This document shows, in pieces, positions 1-11,843 of a stretch of 64,000 bases of DNA. A program made the translations under genes and the position numbers. Under the pieces are notes generated by a model, which ran no database searches, was not told the origin of the DNA, and saw only the letters and a list, made by a program, of their open reading frames with translations. This DNA is from Streptococcus marmotae. GTDB lineage: Bacteria; Bacillota; Bacilli; Lactobacillales; Streptococcaceae. The stretch lies in NCBI RefSeq assembly GCF_001623565.1, contig NZ_CP015196.1, positions 1-64,000 of the forward strand, in the 5' to 3' direction. The first letter of the stretch is position 1, and every line of letters begins with the position of its first letter.

Positions 1-111
1 TTATTATTTTAAATACTTTTAAGTTATTAAAACAAAAAACATATTAAACCATGTTAAAAAGCTCCCTCAACAAACGTTAAGAGAGCGATTCTATATTCAT
101 AATTATACCAG

Positions 112-143
112 AAAAGCCCCTAAAATCGCTTCTAAGGGCTTTT
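112..143. terminator. Bidirectional hairpin terminator
   Basis: AAAAGCCC (112-119) pairs perfectly with GGGCTTTT (136-143), giving an A/U-flanked GC stem that could stop transcription from either side. No gene is visible left of it, so it probably ends a gene lying outside the window. The stretch 1-477 holds no convincing open reading frame, only three hairpins. Confidence 0.6.
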
Positions 144-263
144 AGTCTATATACCGTTAATTTATCAGACAAGCTAAACAATAGATCTAGAAAATGTCTT
201 AACTGGAGAACATATTTTATGAAGAAGAAATGCACTTAATTTGACAATTCAAGGTCTAAAAAA

Positions 264-285
264 TAACCCTGCCATGGCAAGGTTA
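264..285 (-). terminator. Palindromic terminator-like hairpin
   Basis: TAACC (264-268) pairs with GGTTA (281-285) around the palindrome TGCCATGGCA (270-279), with one mismatch. Read on the minus strand it is followed by a run of Ts, so it can act as a second stop downstream of eno. Confidence 0.5.
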
Positions 286-403
286 CCCCATCTGATAGAT
301 AACCAGTAGAGTAGGTTTTGTAGTAGTCGTTTGCGTTGATTTTATACTTAACAAAAAGAACAATCTCTAAAATTGGGGTAGTACAAAGGGTAGTAAATCC
401 CCC

Positions 404-437
404 AAAAAAACACCCTAGGATAACGCCCTAGAGTGTT
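404..437 (-). terminator. Terminator of eno
   Basis: AACACCCTAGG (409-419) pairs with CCTAGAGTGTT (427-437) with one mismatch. On the minus strand seven Ts follow (404-410). It lies about 40 bp past the eno stop and is a standard Rho-independent terminator. Confidence 0.85.
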
Positions 438-477
438 GATTTATCAAGGCTTTTAAGCCCTTAACCCCATAAAGAGA

Positions 478-1788
<1,311 letters not shown>

Positions 1789-1823
1789 TTACTCTCCTTT
1801 GAGTTAATTTTATTTACTAAACC

Positions 1824-1852
1824 ATGTTACCTTAAAAATGCGTTTTTTTCAA
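1824..1852 (-). promoter_or_regulatory. Sigma-A promoter of eno
   Basis: On the minus strand TTGAAA (1847-1852), a 17-nt spacer and TAACAT (1824-1829), about 38 bp upstream of the eno start. Confidence 0.7.
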
Positions 1853-1909
1853 GGAAAAACTTATTTTTTTCGCACTTCTAGCAATGATAACGCTTCCTTG
1901 TTTCTACTC

Positions 1910-2920
1910 CTATCCAATTCTAAGCAGAAAAATCAGTAGTAAGGCTAGACTGACTTGAAAGACACCTATCAAGCCCATGTAAATCAGAAATTTAGGGCCT
2001 TCTTGGAGAAACTTCTTAAAGTCTAGGCGTAGCCCAATCGCTGCAAGGGCTGTCAATTCAAACCAAGAACTGAAAAATGTAGAGGTTTTCCCGAAAAAGA
2101 ATGGAAGTGGGAAAAAACTATTCAACAAACAAAGGGTGAGAAAAGCTAGGATATACCACGGAATGCTGGCTAAAACCGATTTCAGATTGGTATTTTCAGC
2201 AGGAGTTATTCCTTTCCTCTTGGTCATCAAGCGCTCAAAGGCAAATACGACAACCACTAGAAAGAGGATACGGGTAATCTTAAACAGGGTCGCATATTGG
2301 GTGACATTTGCATTGATCAGGCTGGCAGCGGCTACGACTTGACCGACTGACTGTAAAACACCTCCTGTCAGAGCGCTATTTGCTAAATCAGAAAAGCCTA
2401 ATAGTCTAACGCCGATAACAGGTAAGACAAAGAGTAAAATCGTACCGAGTAAGTTGATGAGTACAATCGCCTGTCCCTTGTCCTTACTATCAGCTCGAAT
2501 AGCTGGAGCAATAGCTCCGATAGCCGATGAGCCACAAACCGCATTTCCCCCTGCAATCATGAGGGCCATTTCTTCTTTGAACCCTAATTTTTTCCCTAGA
2601 AAATAGCTAAAGGTAATGACACTAGCCATCATGAGAAGAATATAGAAAAGACCAGATAATCCCAAGTGAGCAATCGTTTGAAAGGTCACGGTTAGACCAA
2701 GTAGGGCAACTGAAATTTCTAACAGCCTACTTTCTGAGAATTTTGTCCCTTTTTCAAATCGCGTGCTTCTACAGATTGTATTTCCTAAAAAAATCCCGAT
2801 ACAAATAGCTAAACTAGCCGCTCCGATACTGGGGAAAAACCTAGCTAGCCCTTTTGCAAGGACTGCTACTAGAAAGGACAGGATAAAACCTGGCACGATC
2901 TCCTTATGGATAATTTTCAT
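1910..2920 (-). CDS. YeiH family (UPF0324) membrane protein, putative exporter
   Basis: 336-aa integral membrane protein of the YeiH/Cons_hypoth698 family, predicted to span the membrane about ten times. Family-typical segments are present: the N-terminal GFILSFLVAVLAKGLARFFP helix, the AGGNAVCGSSAIGAIAPAIRA motif, and GGVLQSVGQVVAAASL. Members are often labelled putative sulfate exporters, but the substrate is not established. RBS AAAGGAG precedes the ATG. The gene stands alone on the minus strand, divergent from yueI, so context gives no function. Confidence 0.85.
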   Translation of the reverse strand: MKIIHKEIVPGFILSFLVAVLAKGLARFFPSIGAASLAICIGIFLGNTICRSTRFEKGTKFSESRLLEISVALLGLTVTFQTIAHLGLSGLFYILLMMASVITFSYFLGKKLGFKEEMALMIAGGNAVCGSSAIGAIAPAIRADSKDKGQAIVLINLLGTILLFVLPVIGVRLLGFSDLANSALTGGVLQSVGQVVAAASLINANVTQYATLFKITRILFLVVVVFAFERLMTKRKGITPAENTNLKSVLASIPWYILAFLTLCLLNSFFPLPFFFGKTSTFFSSWFELTALAAIGLRLDFKKFLQEGPKFLIYMGLIGVFQVSLALLLIFLLRIG

Positions 2921-3027
2921 AATTGAACTCCTTTGCTATACGTGACCTTATTGTACCACAGTTGCACTCATTTTCCGAGGAAAAGCGAGAAGGATTTCAT
3001 CTGTCCATTTTCTATTTAACCGTCTTA

Positions 3028-3036
3028 TGATATACT
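3028..3036 (+). promoter_or_regulatory. Extended -10 promoter abutting the yueI start codon
   Basis: TG-A-TATACT is an extended -10 element whose last base lies 6 nt before the ATG at 3043. Normal initiation would fall at or next to the A of the ATG, giving a leaderless or nearly leaderless mRNA. No clear -35 and no Shine-Dalgarno are visible. Confidence 0.6.
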
Positions 3037-3042
3037 AGGTAT

Positions 3043-3489
3043 ATGAAAGATATAAATGACATCATTATGCAACAGGCTGCTGGAGGGTTGAAACTCAATC
3101 CAGATGAGCAGCGAAGATTTTTACAAACCTTTGAAGAACGAGTGATTGGCTTGTGTAACATTGACGAGGCAAATTCACACGAGCTACTAGAGCATTTCAA
3201 GGAGATGTTGCGGCAACTGAGCAAGGATTTTCAGCCTATTTTTGTCAAAATTTCCCCCTACATTGATAGCCAGAAGCAAATTCTCTATCTCAAAATGGCG
3301 CAAGAATTAGGCTGTGAGGCTACGATTGTCTCTGAAGATTGTTCAAAACAATATGGTCTGGTCATTCATACAAACTGCCCTAGTCAGGTAGACACCTACG
3401 AGCTCTCTCAACAATTTACAGAACTTCTCTACCCTACAACGCCAAAAACAGAGAAAAAAACTTCTTTTTGGAAAAAATTATTTGGTTGA
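3043..3489 (+). CDS. yueI: YueI family protein (DUF1694)
   Basis: 148-aa soluble protein of the YueI/DUF1694 family of Firmicutes; the function is unknown. The family signature is recognisable in LNPDEQRRFLQTFEERVIG near residues 18-36 and in the C-terminal half with GLVIHTN. No signal peptide or membrane segment is seen; the C-terminus is Lys-rich. The ATG has no Shine-Dalgarno and sits 6 nt behind a -10 box, so translation is probably leaderless. The next in-frame Met (residue 9) also lacks an RBS. Convergent with serB; the stops are 38 bp apart. Confidence 0.8.
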   Translation: MKDINDIIMQQAAGGLKLNPDEQRRFLQTFEERVIGLCNIDEANSHELLEHFKEMLRQLSKDFQPIFVKISPYIDSQKQILYLKMAQELGCEATIVSEDCSKQYGLVIHTNCPSQVDTYELSQQFTELLYPTTPKTEKKTSFWKKLFG

Positions 3490-3496
3490 AAGCAAA

Positions 3497-3556
3497 AAGG
3501 GAGTGGGGAAAATCGATTTCTACGAAATCACGATTTTTCTCCCACTCCTTTTTTTT
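3497..3556. repeat. Short copy of a dispersed terminator repeat
   Basis: A hairpin with GGGAGTGGG-type (3499-3508) and CCCACTCC (3541-3548) arms around an ATCGATTTC...GAAATCACGAT inner stem, with T runs outward. It terminates yueI and, on the other strand, serB. The same sequence ends the larger repeats at 23273-23380, 14631-15058 and 55789-56064. It overlaps the last codons of serB. Confidence 0.75.
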
Positions 3557-4202
3557 TATCTTCCATCAATCCGTCCATGACATCCAGAACTTTGATTAGA
3601 TTTTTTTCATTGATTTGATAAGGTGCCTGTTCTCGTACGATTGGTTTGGCACAAAAGGCAATGCCTATTCCTGCCACTTGAATCATCGGGAGGTCATTGG
3701 CACCATCTCCAACTGCGATTGTATCAGCTAAATGCAGACCATTTTCGAGTGCCCATTTTTCTAAACACTCCTTTTTAGTCTCTTTCGTGACAATCTCTCC
3801 TAAAACTCGACCAGTCAAGATTCCATTTTCAGTTTCCAGACGATTGGCCTTGACATAATCAAGCCCCAGCTTCTCTGCCAGCTTATCAACCGTTTCATGA
3901 AAACCTCCTGAAACAACAGCAACCTTGTATCCTCTCTGGTGCAATTCTGTAACCAATTCACGAGCACCCGGTGTAAAATGAATCTTTTCTAAAATATGGT
4001 CAAAAACGCTCAAGGGCAGACCTTTTAGTAGAGCGACACGCTCAGCAAGTGCCTCTTTAAAATCCAACTCTCCTCTCATCGCTCGCTCTGTAATGGCTGC
4101 GACTTTCTCACCGACACCAGCTTCCTCACCTAGTAAGTCAATCCCCTCTTCTAAAATCAAGGTGCTGTCCACATCCATGACCAATAGTCCTTTTACTGTC
4201 AC
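3528..4202 (-). CDS. serB: Phosphoserine phosphatase SerB
   Basis: HAD-superfamily hydrolase performing the last step of serine synthesis, phosphoserine to serine. The DVDST nucleophile motif is at residues 10-14, VVSGGFHE lies in the middle and the VGDGANDLPM Mg-binding motif near residue 170. The start is set at a GTG (4200-4202), because AAAGGAG lies 6 nt before it; an upstream in-frame ATG at 4250 has no RBS and would add 16 residues. serA and serC are 40 kb away. The last nine residues (KKKGVGEKS) are encoded by the dispersed terminator repeat, so this tail is an acquired extension. Confidence 0.93.
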   Translation of the reverse strand: MTVKGLLVMDVDSTLILEEGIDLLGEEAGVGEKVAAITERAMRGELDFKEALAERVALLKGLPLSVFDHILEKIHFTPGARELVTELHQRGYKVAVVSGGFHETVDKLAEKLGLDYVKANRLETENGILTGRVLGEIVTKETKKECLEKWALENGLHLADTIAVGDGANDLPMIQVAGIGIAFCAKPIVREQAPYQINEKNLIKVLDVMDGLMEDKKKGVGEKS

Positions 4203-4331
4203 TTTTTTCTCCTTTATCTGATTTATAGATTTTATCATTTTAATGTCCATGTCGGGTAACTTTTCATGAATTTGTCACCAACACGAATCTCCTGATATTT
4301 TTCTTTGTGAGTTTTGTCCAACTCTTTCTAT

Positions 4332-4361
4332 AAAACAAAAAGCCCAAGGGCTTTTTGTTTT
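4332..4361 (-). terminator. Terminator of ezrA
   Basis: AAAACAAAAAGCCC (4332-4345) pairs with GGGCTTTTTGTTTT just after it, with a two-base loop. It touches the ezrA stop codon and separates ezrA from serB. Confidence 0.85.
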
Positions 4362-6085
4362 TAATAACGAATGGTTTCTTTTGTTTTTTCGTAGGAGCGC
4401 ACAAATCGCTCTGTCACTCCTGGCTCAACAGTTTCTAAGGCAAATGAAATTTCTTCAAATGCGGCTTGATAGTCAAAGTCCTTTTCAAAAGTTGCTAATG
4501 AACGATTGAAAGCCTTTTGAATACTGTCACTAGATGAACGGTAACGATTTGAATACTGCAACAATTGTTCTGTTAGAGCTGCATTTTGTACAATACGGTA
4601 AGCTGTTTCTTCTACTTCTCCCATATCAAATGTCGCATTTTCTAATAAACGGTTGACAATTTCAACATTGATGCGCTTGTGATCCAACTCAGCTAGCAAA
4701 GCTTCTACGTGGTCGCTTGCTCTAAAGAAAATTGATAGAAATTCATCTGGGATTCCAGGGAGATTCCGTTTTTCCATATAGCGCTTCAAGACATGTAATT
4801 TATTCACATAAACAGTAGCTTGCTTACGGGCATTCGTCTCAGACGCTTCTTGAGATTTGAGATAATCTGCTAGGACTAATTGCTCTTCTTCCATCTCCTT
4901 CAAGGCTGTCAAAGCATGTTCTAAACGCTCTTCTAAGATGGAGTAAGCGACTTGCGGATTGTCTAATTCCTCGATGCTATCAGCAACTGTTGTCTCCAAG
5001 GAGGCGACTTTCACAGATAATTGATGAATACGAGATTGTTTGCTTTCTGCTAATAGGTAGGAAGTGCTCAAGCGTTCTGTCTCTTCCACCAACACCTTTG
5101 TATTATTTGCAATGTGCTCCAAGAATTTTGGTAAGTTTTTACTGATTTTAGCCGCCGATTGGTGTGCATCAATTTCACGCGTAAATACTTTGTATAGGTG
5201 GTCAATTTTTGCTTGAATATCCGCATTTTCTGAGTCAGCAGCATCCAAATCAAAGGATACAATCAGAGCTGTATTTTCACGGATAGCCACACGAATTTCT
5301 TGGAAACGAACTTCAATATTACCTTCTATGAAAAGATAGCCTTCTTCGACCAGTTTCCGGTAACCAGCTTCTAAATCTTCCAATTGATCTGGGAAAGTTT
5401 GAGTGACCTTTTCAATCAAAGCAGGGATGCGCTCCATAATTTGATTGAGAGCAATCATGTGATTTTCTGTCTTATCAAGAATACCTGCAGCTTCAATTGG
5501 GTCACCAGACGAGTTCAACATGACAAATTCTGAAAATTCAACTTCAATATTTTTGAGTTGCTTTTCTAATTCTGGTAGGGTTTCGCCGTACTGTTCTGCA
5601 TTTTCACGAACAGACTCTTGTAGGGTATCAAAGAGGTCCAAGGCATGTTTGACACGACCTGAATTTTTTTCCTCTTGCTCTTTTAAATCACGCAAGCCCT
5701 GACGAATCGCAGCAATGTCTTCTTCAATCAAGTCGATTTGACTTTCGATACTGTCAATAGCACTTTTTGCTCGCACAAAGCGGAATGAGTTGTTAAAGGC
5801 TTCGGCTTCAAAAATATGATTTTCAATGTCTGCAAATGAATTCAGAGACAAATCAACCCACTTTTGATTCCACTCACGGAAAGATACCTGACTTTGTCCA
5901 ATCAAATGAAGACTCTTCACCGCTTCGACCTCATCATTGACAGGTAGGTTAAATAAATCCTCTTTTCGATCTTCTAACGCAATCAATAAGTTATCATTGC
6001 GTTTACGAGCAATCAGACAGGCAATATAAGCAATGATTAAGATAACAACAATCGCAACGATTAAAATGATTGTTCCTCTAGACAT
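4361..6085 (-). CDS. ezrA: Septation ring formation regulator EzrA
   Basis: Membrane-anchored regulator of FtsZ ring assembly at mid-cell. The 574-aa protein has the family layout: one N-terminal transmembrane helix (residues about 4-26) with the short N-terminus outside, then an almost entirely alpha-helical, Glu-rich, spectrin-like cytoplasmic rod. RBS AAGGAGA supports the start. It follows gyrB with an 88-bp gap, the order rodA-thiJ-gyrB-ezrA being that of pneumococcus. It ends in its own strong terminator. Confidence 0.96.
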   Translation of the reverse strand: MSRGTIILIVAIVVILIIAYIACLIARKRNDNLLIALEDRKEDLFNLPVNDEVEAVKSLHLIGQSQVSFREWNQKWVDLSLNSFADIENHIFEAEAFNNSFRFVRAKSAIDSIESQIDLIEEDIAAIRQGLRDLKEQEEKNSGRVKHALDLFDTLQESVRENAEQYGETLPELEKQLKNIEVEFSEFVMLNSSGDPIEAAGILDKTENHMIALNQIMERIPALIEKVTQTFPDQLEDLEAGYRKLVEEGYLFIEGNIEVRFQEIRVAIRENTALIVSFDLDAADSENADIQAKIDHLYKVFTREIDAHQSAAKISKNLPKFLEHIANNTKVLVEETERLSTSYLLAESKQSRIHQLSVKVASLETTVADSIEELDNPQVAYSILEERLEHALTALKEMEEEQLVLADYLKSQEASETNARKQATVYVNKLHVLKRYMEKRNLPGIPDEFLSIFFRASDHVEALLAELDHKRINVEIVNRLLENATFDMGEVEETAYRIVQNAALTEQLLQYSNRYRSSSDSIQKAFNRSLATFEKDFDYQAAFEEISFALETVEPGVTERFVRSYEKTKETIRY

Positions 6086-6173
6086 GTAAATCTCCTTAGA
6101 TAATAATTTGTACTGGAAAATATCGCTTTATTATACCATACTTTTCAGCGATATGCACTCGTTTTTTAGAAAA

Positions 6174-8147
<1,974 letters not shown>

Positions 8148-8236
8148 TTACGATTGCTTCTTGATTTCTCTTATTTCCAAGAAAGCCTTATAAAAACAGT
8201 TTTTTCATGATAAAACTAGCTAGACTAGTACTCCTT

Positions 8237-8245
8237 ATTGTATCA
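8237..8245 (-). promoter_or_regulatory. Extended -10 promoter of gyrB
   Basis: On the minus strand TGA-TACAAT (8237-8245) forms an extended -10 box without a good -35. It lies between the thiJ terminator and gyrB, showing that gyrB starts its own transcript. Confidence 0.55.
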
Positions 8246-8270
8246 TATTTTCCGCCATTTTCCTAGAAAA

Positions 8271-8320
8271 AAAGGAGGATTCCAAGTCTGATTCCAGCGA
8301 AATCAGCTCGTTCCTCCTTT
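8271..8320 (-). terminator. Terminator of the rodA-thiJ operon
   Basis: AAAGGAGGA (8271-8279) pairs with TCCTCCTTT (8312-8320), with an inner CTGATT/AATCAG stem and T residues following on the minus strand. Confidence 0.85.
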
Positions 8321-8360
8321 ACTCTATCTAGCTACTCTCCCTCTATATAGGTGCCAAGGT

Positions 8361-8900
8361 TTAGCGCTCATAAACCATAGCTTGTGCTAGGCTATCCCCA
8401 TCTCCACCAAGTACATCAACTAGTTGGTAGGCAAAAGCAAGGCTGGTACCTGCTCCTCGACTGGTAATGATCTTTTCATCAACGACCACGGTCTCTGCTA
8501 CATGCTGACCAGAAGGGATTTCTGCTTCTTTACCTGGGTAACATGTGTACCGACGATCCGTCAGCAAGCCCGCTCTTTCTAAAACAATTGGCGCAGCGCA
8601 TATGGCTGCAATCCATTTTCCGCTTGCTGCAGCAACTTGTAAAGCTGCAACCAAGCCATCATGGTCACGTAAATGAACAGACCCTGGCATTCCCCCTGGC
8701 AAAACGACCATATCATAGTCTGAAAATTCGCCTGAAAAGACCTTATCTGCTTGGACTTTGATCCCATGGGACCCTTCGACTTCTAAATCCGTCAATCCGA
8801 CCATATCACACTCAATTGAGGCACGGCGCAAGACATCTACAGGTGTCAAGGCTTCTATTTCTTCAAAACCATTTGCTAATACAACTGCTACTTTTTTCAT
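8361..8900 (-). CDS. DJ-1/PfpI family protein (ThiJ/YajL-like)
   Basis: 179-aa cytoplasmic protein of the DJ-1/PfpI superfamily. The nucleophile-elbow cysteine is at residue 101 in AAICAAPIVLERAG, and the conserved acidic turn is in NGFEEIEA (residues 10-17). Older annotations call it a thiamine-monophosphate biosynthesis enzyme; family members are now viewed as protein/glyoxal deglycase-like or chaperone-like, and the activity here is not determined. It lies 8 bp behind rodA and shares its transcript. Confidence 0.88.
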   Translation of the reverse strand: MKKVAVVLANGFEEIEALTPVDVLRRASIECDMVGLTDLEVEGSHGIKVQADKVFSGEFSDYDMVVLPGGMPGSVHLRDHDGLVAALQVAAASGKWIAAICAAPIVLERAGLLTDRRYTCYPGKEAEIPSGQHVAETVVVDEKIITSRGAGTSLAFAYQLVDVLGGDGDSLAQAMVYER

Positions 8901-8908
8901 AAAAACAC

Positions 8909-10135
8909 CTATCTTTCTACACGTTTTATTGTGATTTTCTTATATGTTCGCGACTTATTCCAACGCTGTTCGTTTGACAAGGTATATTGATAACTCATGG
9001 ATAACATCAATCCAACACCGATAAGATTGGAAATGATGGATGAGCCACCTTGTGAAATAAACGGCAAAGGAATTCCTGTCAAGGGAAGAACTCCAATGGC
9101 TGCACCGATATTTTCAAAAACATGAAAGAGCAGCATCATAATGTAGCCTGTCGATACGTAGGTATAAAAGCGATTATTGCACTGCAAAGTAATCCGCAAC
9201 ATACGATAGATAAGCAATGTATAAAGACCAATCAAAGTGACTCCACCAATAAAGCCAAAATTCTCTCCAATCACCGTAAAAATCATATCACTTTCCCGAA
9301 CAGGAACCAAGAGATTGGTCTTGTTAAAACCGATTCCTTTGAGACCACCGCTACCAATAGCAATTAAACTTTGTGCCTGTTGATAGGTTGTGGACTTAGC
9401 GTTTTTAAAAGGGTCTAACCATGCTGCGATACGATTGATTTTGTAGGTATCCATTCCTATGTTGTATAAAAAGGTTGTCCCACCAGGAGCGATAAACAAG
9501 AGTAAAAATCCACCTATCAAGATCACTGCTCCAACAAAGGTTGGCAAGAGAATTTTCCATGAAACTCCTGAAATCAGCACCATCCCACTGAAAATTGCTA
9601 GAAAAACCAAGGAAGTCCCTAAATCTTTTTGAAAGTAGAGAAGTCCAAGTACAGGAATCGTCCATAAAACGAGATAAGCAATCAGCTGAAAATCTTTTTG
9701 AAGGTTTCTTATTGGGTGTTTTTTCTGAAAGCTGACAATGGTACGGGCCGTCATGATGATGTAGGAAATTTTCATAAATTCAGAGGGCTGAAAGAGGGTC
9801 ACACCACGAATAGTTACCCAGTTTTTCGCCCCTGTTGAAGCTACTAGCTCCGGACTGTAAAACACGATTGGAAGCACCATCAATCCTAAACCGAGCAAAT
9901 ACAATAAAGGAGTCATCTGCCATAAAAATTTCGTACTGAAGAACATCACCAAAAACGCAAAAGCAATTCCCGTAAAAATCCATATCAGTTGCTGTCCAAC
10001 AATTGTTGCCACATTATGCGGATAATCTTGGCTGACAGCTACATAGACCGCTATCAAACCAATTAACAATAAAAAAAAGACCGGCAAAATCAAAGCATAG
10101 TCAACCCTGCTCTCTATTGAATTCTTCCTATTCAT
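8909..10135 (-). CDS. rodA: RodA/FtsW family SEDS peptidoglycan polymerase
   Basis: Multi-spanning membrane glycosyltransferase that polymerises lipid II, working with a class B PBP. Ten or so hydrophobic segments are visible, with SEDS landmarks GAKNWVTIRG, FQPSEFMKISYI, YFQKDLGTSLVF, GLKGIGFNKTN, and the C-terminal TGIPLPFISQGGSS. Gene order with thiJ, gyrB and ezrA matches pneumococcal rodA. The GAGGA sequence fits the third-codon Met (10133-10135) better than the ATG at 10141, which is only 1 nt from it. Confidence 0.93.
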   Translation of the reverse strand: MNRKNSIESRVDYALILPVFFLLLIGLIAVYVAVSQDYPHNVATIVGQQLIWIFTGIAFAFLVMFFSTKFLWQMTPLLYLLGLGLMVLPIVFYSPELVASTGAKNWVTIRGVTLFQPSEFMKISYIIMTARTIVSFQKKHPIRNLQKDFQLIAYLVLWTIPVLGLLYFQKDLGTSLVFLAIFSGMVLISGVSWKILLPTFVGAVILIGGFLLLFIAPGGTTFLYNIGMDTYKINRIAAWLDPFKNAKSTTYQQAQSLIAIGSGGLKGIGFNKTNLLVPVRESDMIFTVIGENFGFIGGVTLIGLYTLLIYRMLRITLQCNNRFYTYVSTGYIMMLLFHVFENIGAAIGVLPLTGIPLPFISQGGSSIISNLIGVGLMLSMSYQYTLSNEQRWNKSRTYKKITIKRVER

Positions 10136-10327
10136 TTTCATTCCTCATACTTTCAAATAGCTCACCATTCCAGTATAGCAGAAAAGAGAAAAATTTTGAA
10201 CTAGGAAGATAGGACAAAGAAAATAATTTTACCAACAAAAATAACTAGTAACTACGCTTTTTGGGGTTTCTAAACCTAAAAAATAGCACAGCAGGCCTAG
10301 ACTAGCTCACTTATTCCCCAACTCATG

Positions 10328-10404
10328 AAAAAACAGCCCACTGGGCTGAGAGCCGCTCTTTCATTTCTTGGCTCACGAAAAAACGGTCCACTGGACCGTT
10401 TTTT
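10328..10404 (-). terminator. Two tandem terminators after rpmE2
   Basis: ACGGTCC (10383-10389) pairs with GGACCGT (10393-10399), flanked by As and Ts, at the rpmE2 stop. A second hairpin, CAGCCCACTGGGCTG (10334-10348), follows with six Ts on the minus strand. The rest of 10142-10402 has no gene. Confidence 0.85.
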
Positions 10405-10645
10405 ATTTGAGACCGTATTTTTTGTTGAAACGATCCACACGTCCATCTGCTTGCGTGAACTTTTGACGTCCTGTGTAGAATGGGTGTGAGTCTGATGAAA
10501 TTTCCACACGAATCAACGGGTATGTTTCACCTTCAAATTCGATAGTTTCTTTAGAGTTCTTTGTAGAACCGCTAAGGAACTTGTAACCAGTAGTTGTGTC
10601 CATGAAGACAACAGTGCGATATTCTGGATGGATATCTTTTTTCAT
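10403..10645 (-). CDS. rpmE2: 50S ribosomal protein L31 type B
   Basis: 80-aa L31 starting [17 protein letters not shown] and ending RFNKKYGLK. It contains no cysteine, so it is the zinc-independent type B form. An upstream in-frame ATG would add 22 residues, but AAAGGAATTTTTAAA precedes the chosen start and the family starts there. It has its own promoter at 10702-10730 and two terminators. Confidence 0.97.
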   Translation of the reverse strand: MKKDIHPEYRTVVFMDTTTGYKFLSGSTKNSKETIEFEGETYPLIRVEISSDSHPFYTGRQKFTQADGRVDRFNKKYGLK

Positions 10646-10701
10646 TTTAAAAATTCCTTTCTGCCATGGACTCTTTGTCGAGCCATAGATAATACCTGTA
10701 T

Positions 10702-10730
10702 AGTCTATCATATTTTACAACACTTAGCAA
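10702..10730 (-). promoter_or_regulatory. Promoter of rpmE2
   Basis: Minus strand TTGCTA (10725-10730), 17 nt, TAGACT (10702-10707), preceded by TGA for an extended -10. It gives a leader of roughly 50 nt. It lies between the end of the 49-aa peptide gene and rpmE2. Confidence 0.5.
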
Positions 10731-10746
10731 CTATTTTTTCTATTTT

Positions 10747-10896
10747 TTATTGAATAGAGGCACCCGAATCGGCATCCGTTTTAATCTTGCTTCCAAAATA
10801 GCCCTCAGATGCTCCAGAATCAGTATCCGTAGATGCATTGATCAGCATTTGCCCTAGAAGCGACAAATCAGTGATGTCATAATCTAATTCTTTCAA
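10747..10896 (-). CDS. 49-aa peptide with two ApbE flavinylation motifs
   Basis: A short open frame starting TTG two bases after the apbE stop; GGAGA inside the last apbE codons is its Shine-Dalgarno, 6 nt from the TTG. The product is hydrophilic, without signal peptide or cysteine. It contains DTDSGAS (residues 24-30) and DADSGAS (41-47), both matching the D-x-x-[S/T]-G-A-[S/T] motif to which ApbE transferases attach FMN; the acceptors would be Ser30 and Ser47. The two copies use different synonymous codons (TCT GGA GCA against TCG GGT GCC), which suggests selection on the protein. Inference: a cytoplasmic di-flavinylated electron carrier. Alternative: a remnant of a larger FMN-bearing reductase. 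I do not recognise a named family. Confidence 0.72.
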   Translation of the reverse strand: MKELDYDITDLSLLGQMLINASTDTDSGASEGYFGSKIKTDADSGASIQ

Positions 10897-10898
10897 AC

Positions 10899-11843
10899 TT
10901 AGTCTCCATTTGCCACTACTAGCTTATTGCGCAAACCTGGGGTGAGAAGCAGCTGATTTTTTTGAGTAATGAGAATTGCTTCAATCCCTTCTTGGTCTTT
11001 AACTGTTTGGTAGATTTCTTGGATGGGGCGTCCGAATAAACGGGTGGTCCAGATTTCTCCGTCAACTGATTGTTTGGAAACAATGGTCAGACTTGCGACA
11101 TCACTTGTGACGGGATAACCTGTCTGACTATCAAAGATATGGTGGTAGGTTTTTCCTTCATAGGTAAAGGTTCGTTCGTAGATACCTGAGGTGACAACTG
11201 AGCCGTCTTCAATTTTTACAATAGCAATATTATTTCCTCTTGGAAGGTTTGGATGCTGAATACCGATATGCCACTGGCCATCTGGATTGTGGTTAGCCTG
11301 GCCAAATGTCAGGACATTGCCTCCCAGATTGATGAGGCCTCGTGATACGCCAATACGCTGCAAGTGCTCAACAATTCGATCTGCAATATAGCCTTTAGCA
11401 AGGGCACCTAGGTCAATGGCCATTCCTTCTTTTCGTAAATAGACGGACTGGGTTTCCTCATCTAATTCAATGTCTTGTGGATTGATTAAGGCTAATTTTT
11501 CATCAATCTCTGCTTGGCTAGGAACACGCGCATCTGAAAAGCCAATCCGCCAAGTTTGTACGAGAGGACCAATCGTAATATTTAAACGGCTATTGGAAGC
11601 GCAACTATGACGTTTTCCAAGTGCAATCAATTCAAATAAATCAGACGCAACAGGGACTGCTTGAACCCCTGCATTATAATTCACTTCCATAAGCTCAGAT
11701 GTTAAATCGTTAGCCGAAAACCGATCTTTATACAGATATAAGAGCTCCTCTACTTGGTCTAAAATAGGCTCTGCCTCTTGGTGCCAAATTTTAATATCAA
11801 TGACCGTTCCCATGAGACGAAGTTGTCGACTACTCGCTTGCAT
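10899..11843 (-). CDS. apbE: FAD:protein FMN transferase ApbE, cytoplasmic form
   Basis: Transfers FMN from FAD to a Thr/Ser of a target protein through a phosphoester bond. Key segments are DLGALAKGY (residues 144-152, Mg/FAD site), NLGGNV (172-177), TSGIYERTF (218-226) and HIFDSQTGYPV (235-245). The 314-aa protein has no signal peptide or lipobox, unlike exported ApbE, so it should work in the cytoplasm. Its ATG overlaps the end of nrnA by 14 nt, and a two-motif target peptide follows 2 bp after its stop. No fumarate reductase or RnfG/NqrC-type target is seen in the window. Confidence 0.93.
   Translation of the reverse strand: MQASSRQLRLMGTVIDIKIWHQEAEPILDQVEELLYLYKDRFSANDLTSELMEVNYNAGVQAVPVASDLFELIALGKRHSCASNSRLNITIGPLVQTWRIGFSDARVPSQAEIDEKLALINPQDIELDEETQSVYLRKEGMAIDLGALAKGYIADRIVEHLQRIGVSRGLINLGGNVLTFGQANHNPDGQWHIGIQHPNLPRGNNIAIVKIEDGSVVTSGIYERTFTYEGKTYHHIFDSQTGYPVTSDVASLTIVSKQSVDGEIWTTRLFGRPIQEIYQTVKDQEGIEAILITQKNQLLLTPGLRNKLVVANGD

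Noticed and set aside
299-400. Possible phage or ICE attachment site downstream of eno
   Set aside because: A GGGGTAGTACAAAGGGTAGTAAA-like stretch looked att-like, but I see no direct-repeat partner or integrase in the window.
4203-4250. In-frame ATG upstream of serB adding 16 residues
   Set aside because: No Shine-Dalgarno before it, while AAAGGAG is well placed for the GTG at 4202; homologues begin near that GTG.
10735-10900. Gap between apbE and rpmE2 as plain non-coding DNA
   Set aside because: It carries the 49-aa frame with RBS and two conserved-looking motifs, so it is reported as a gene.
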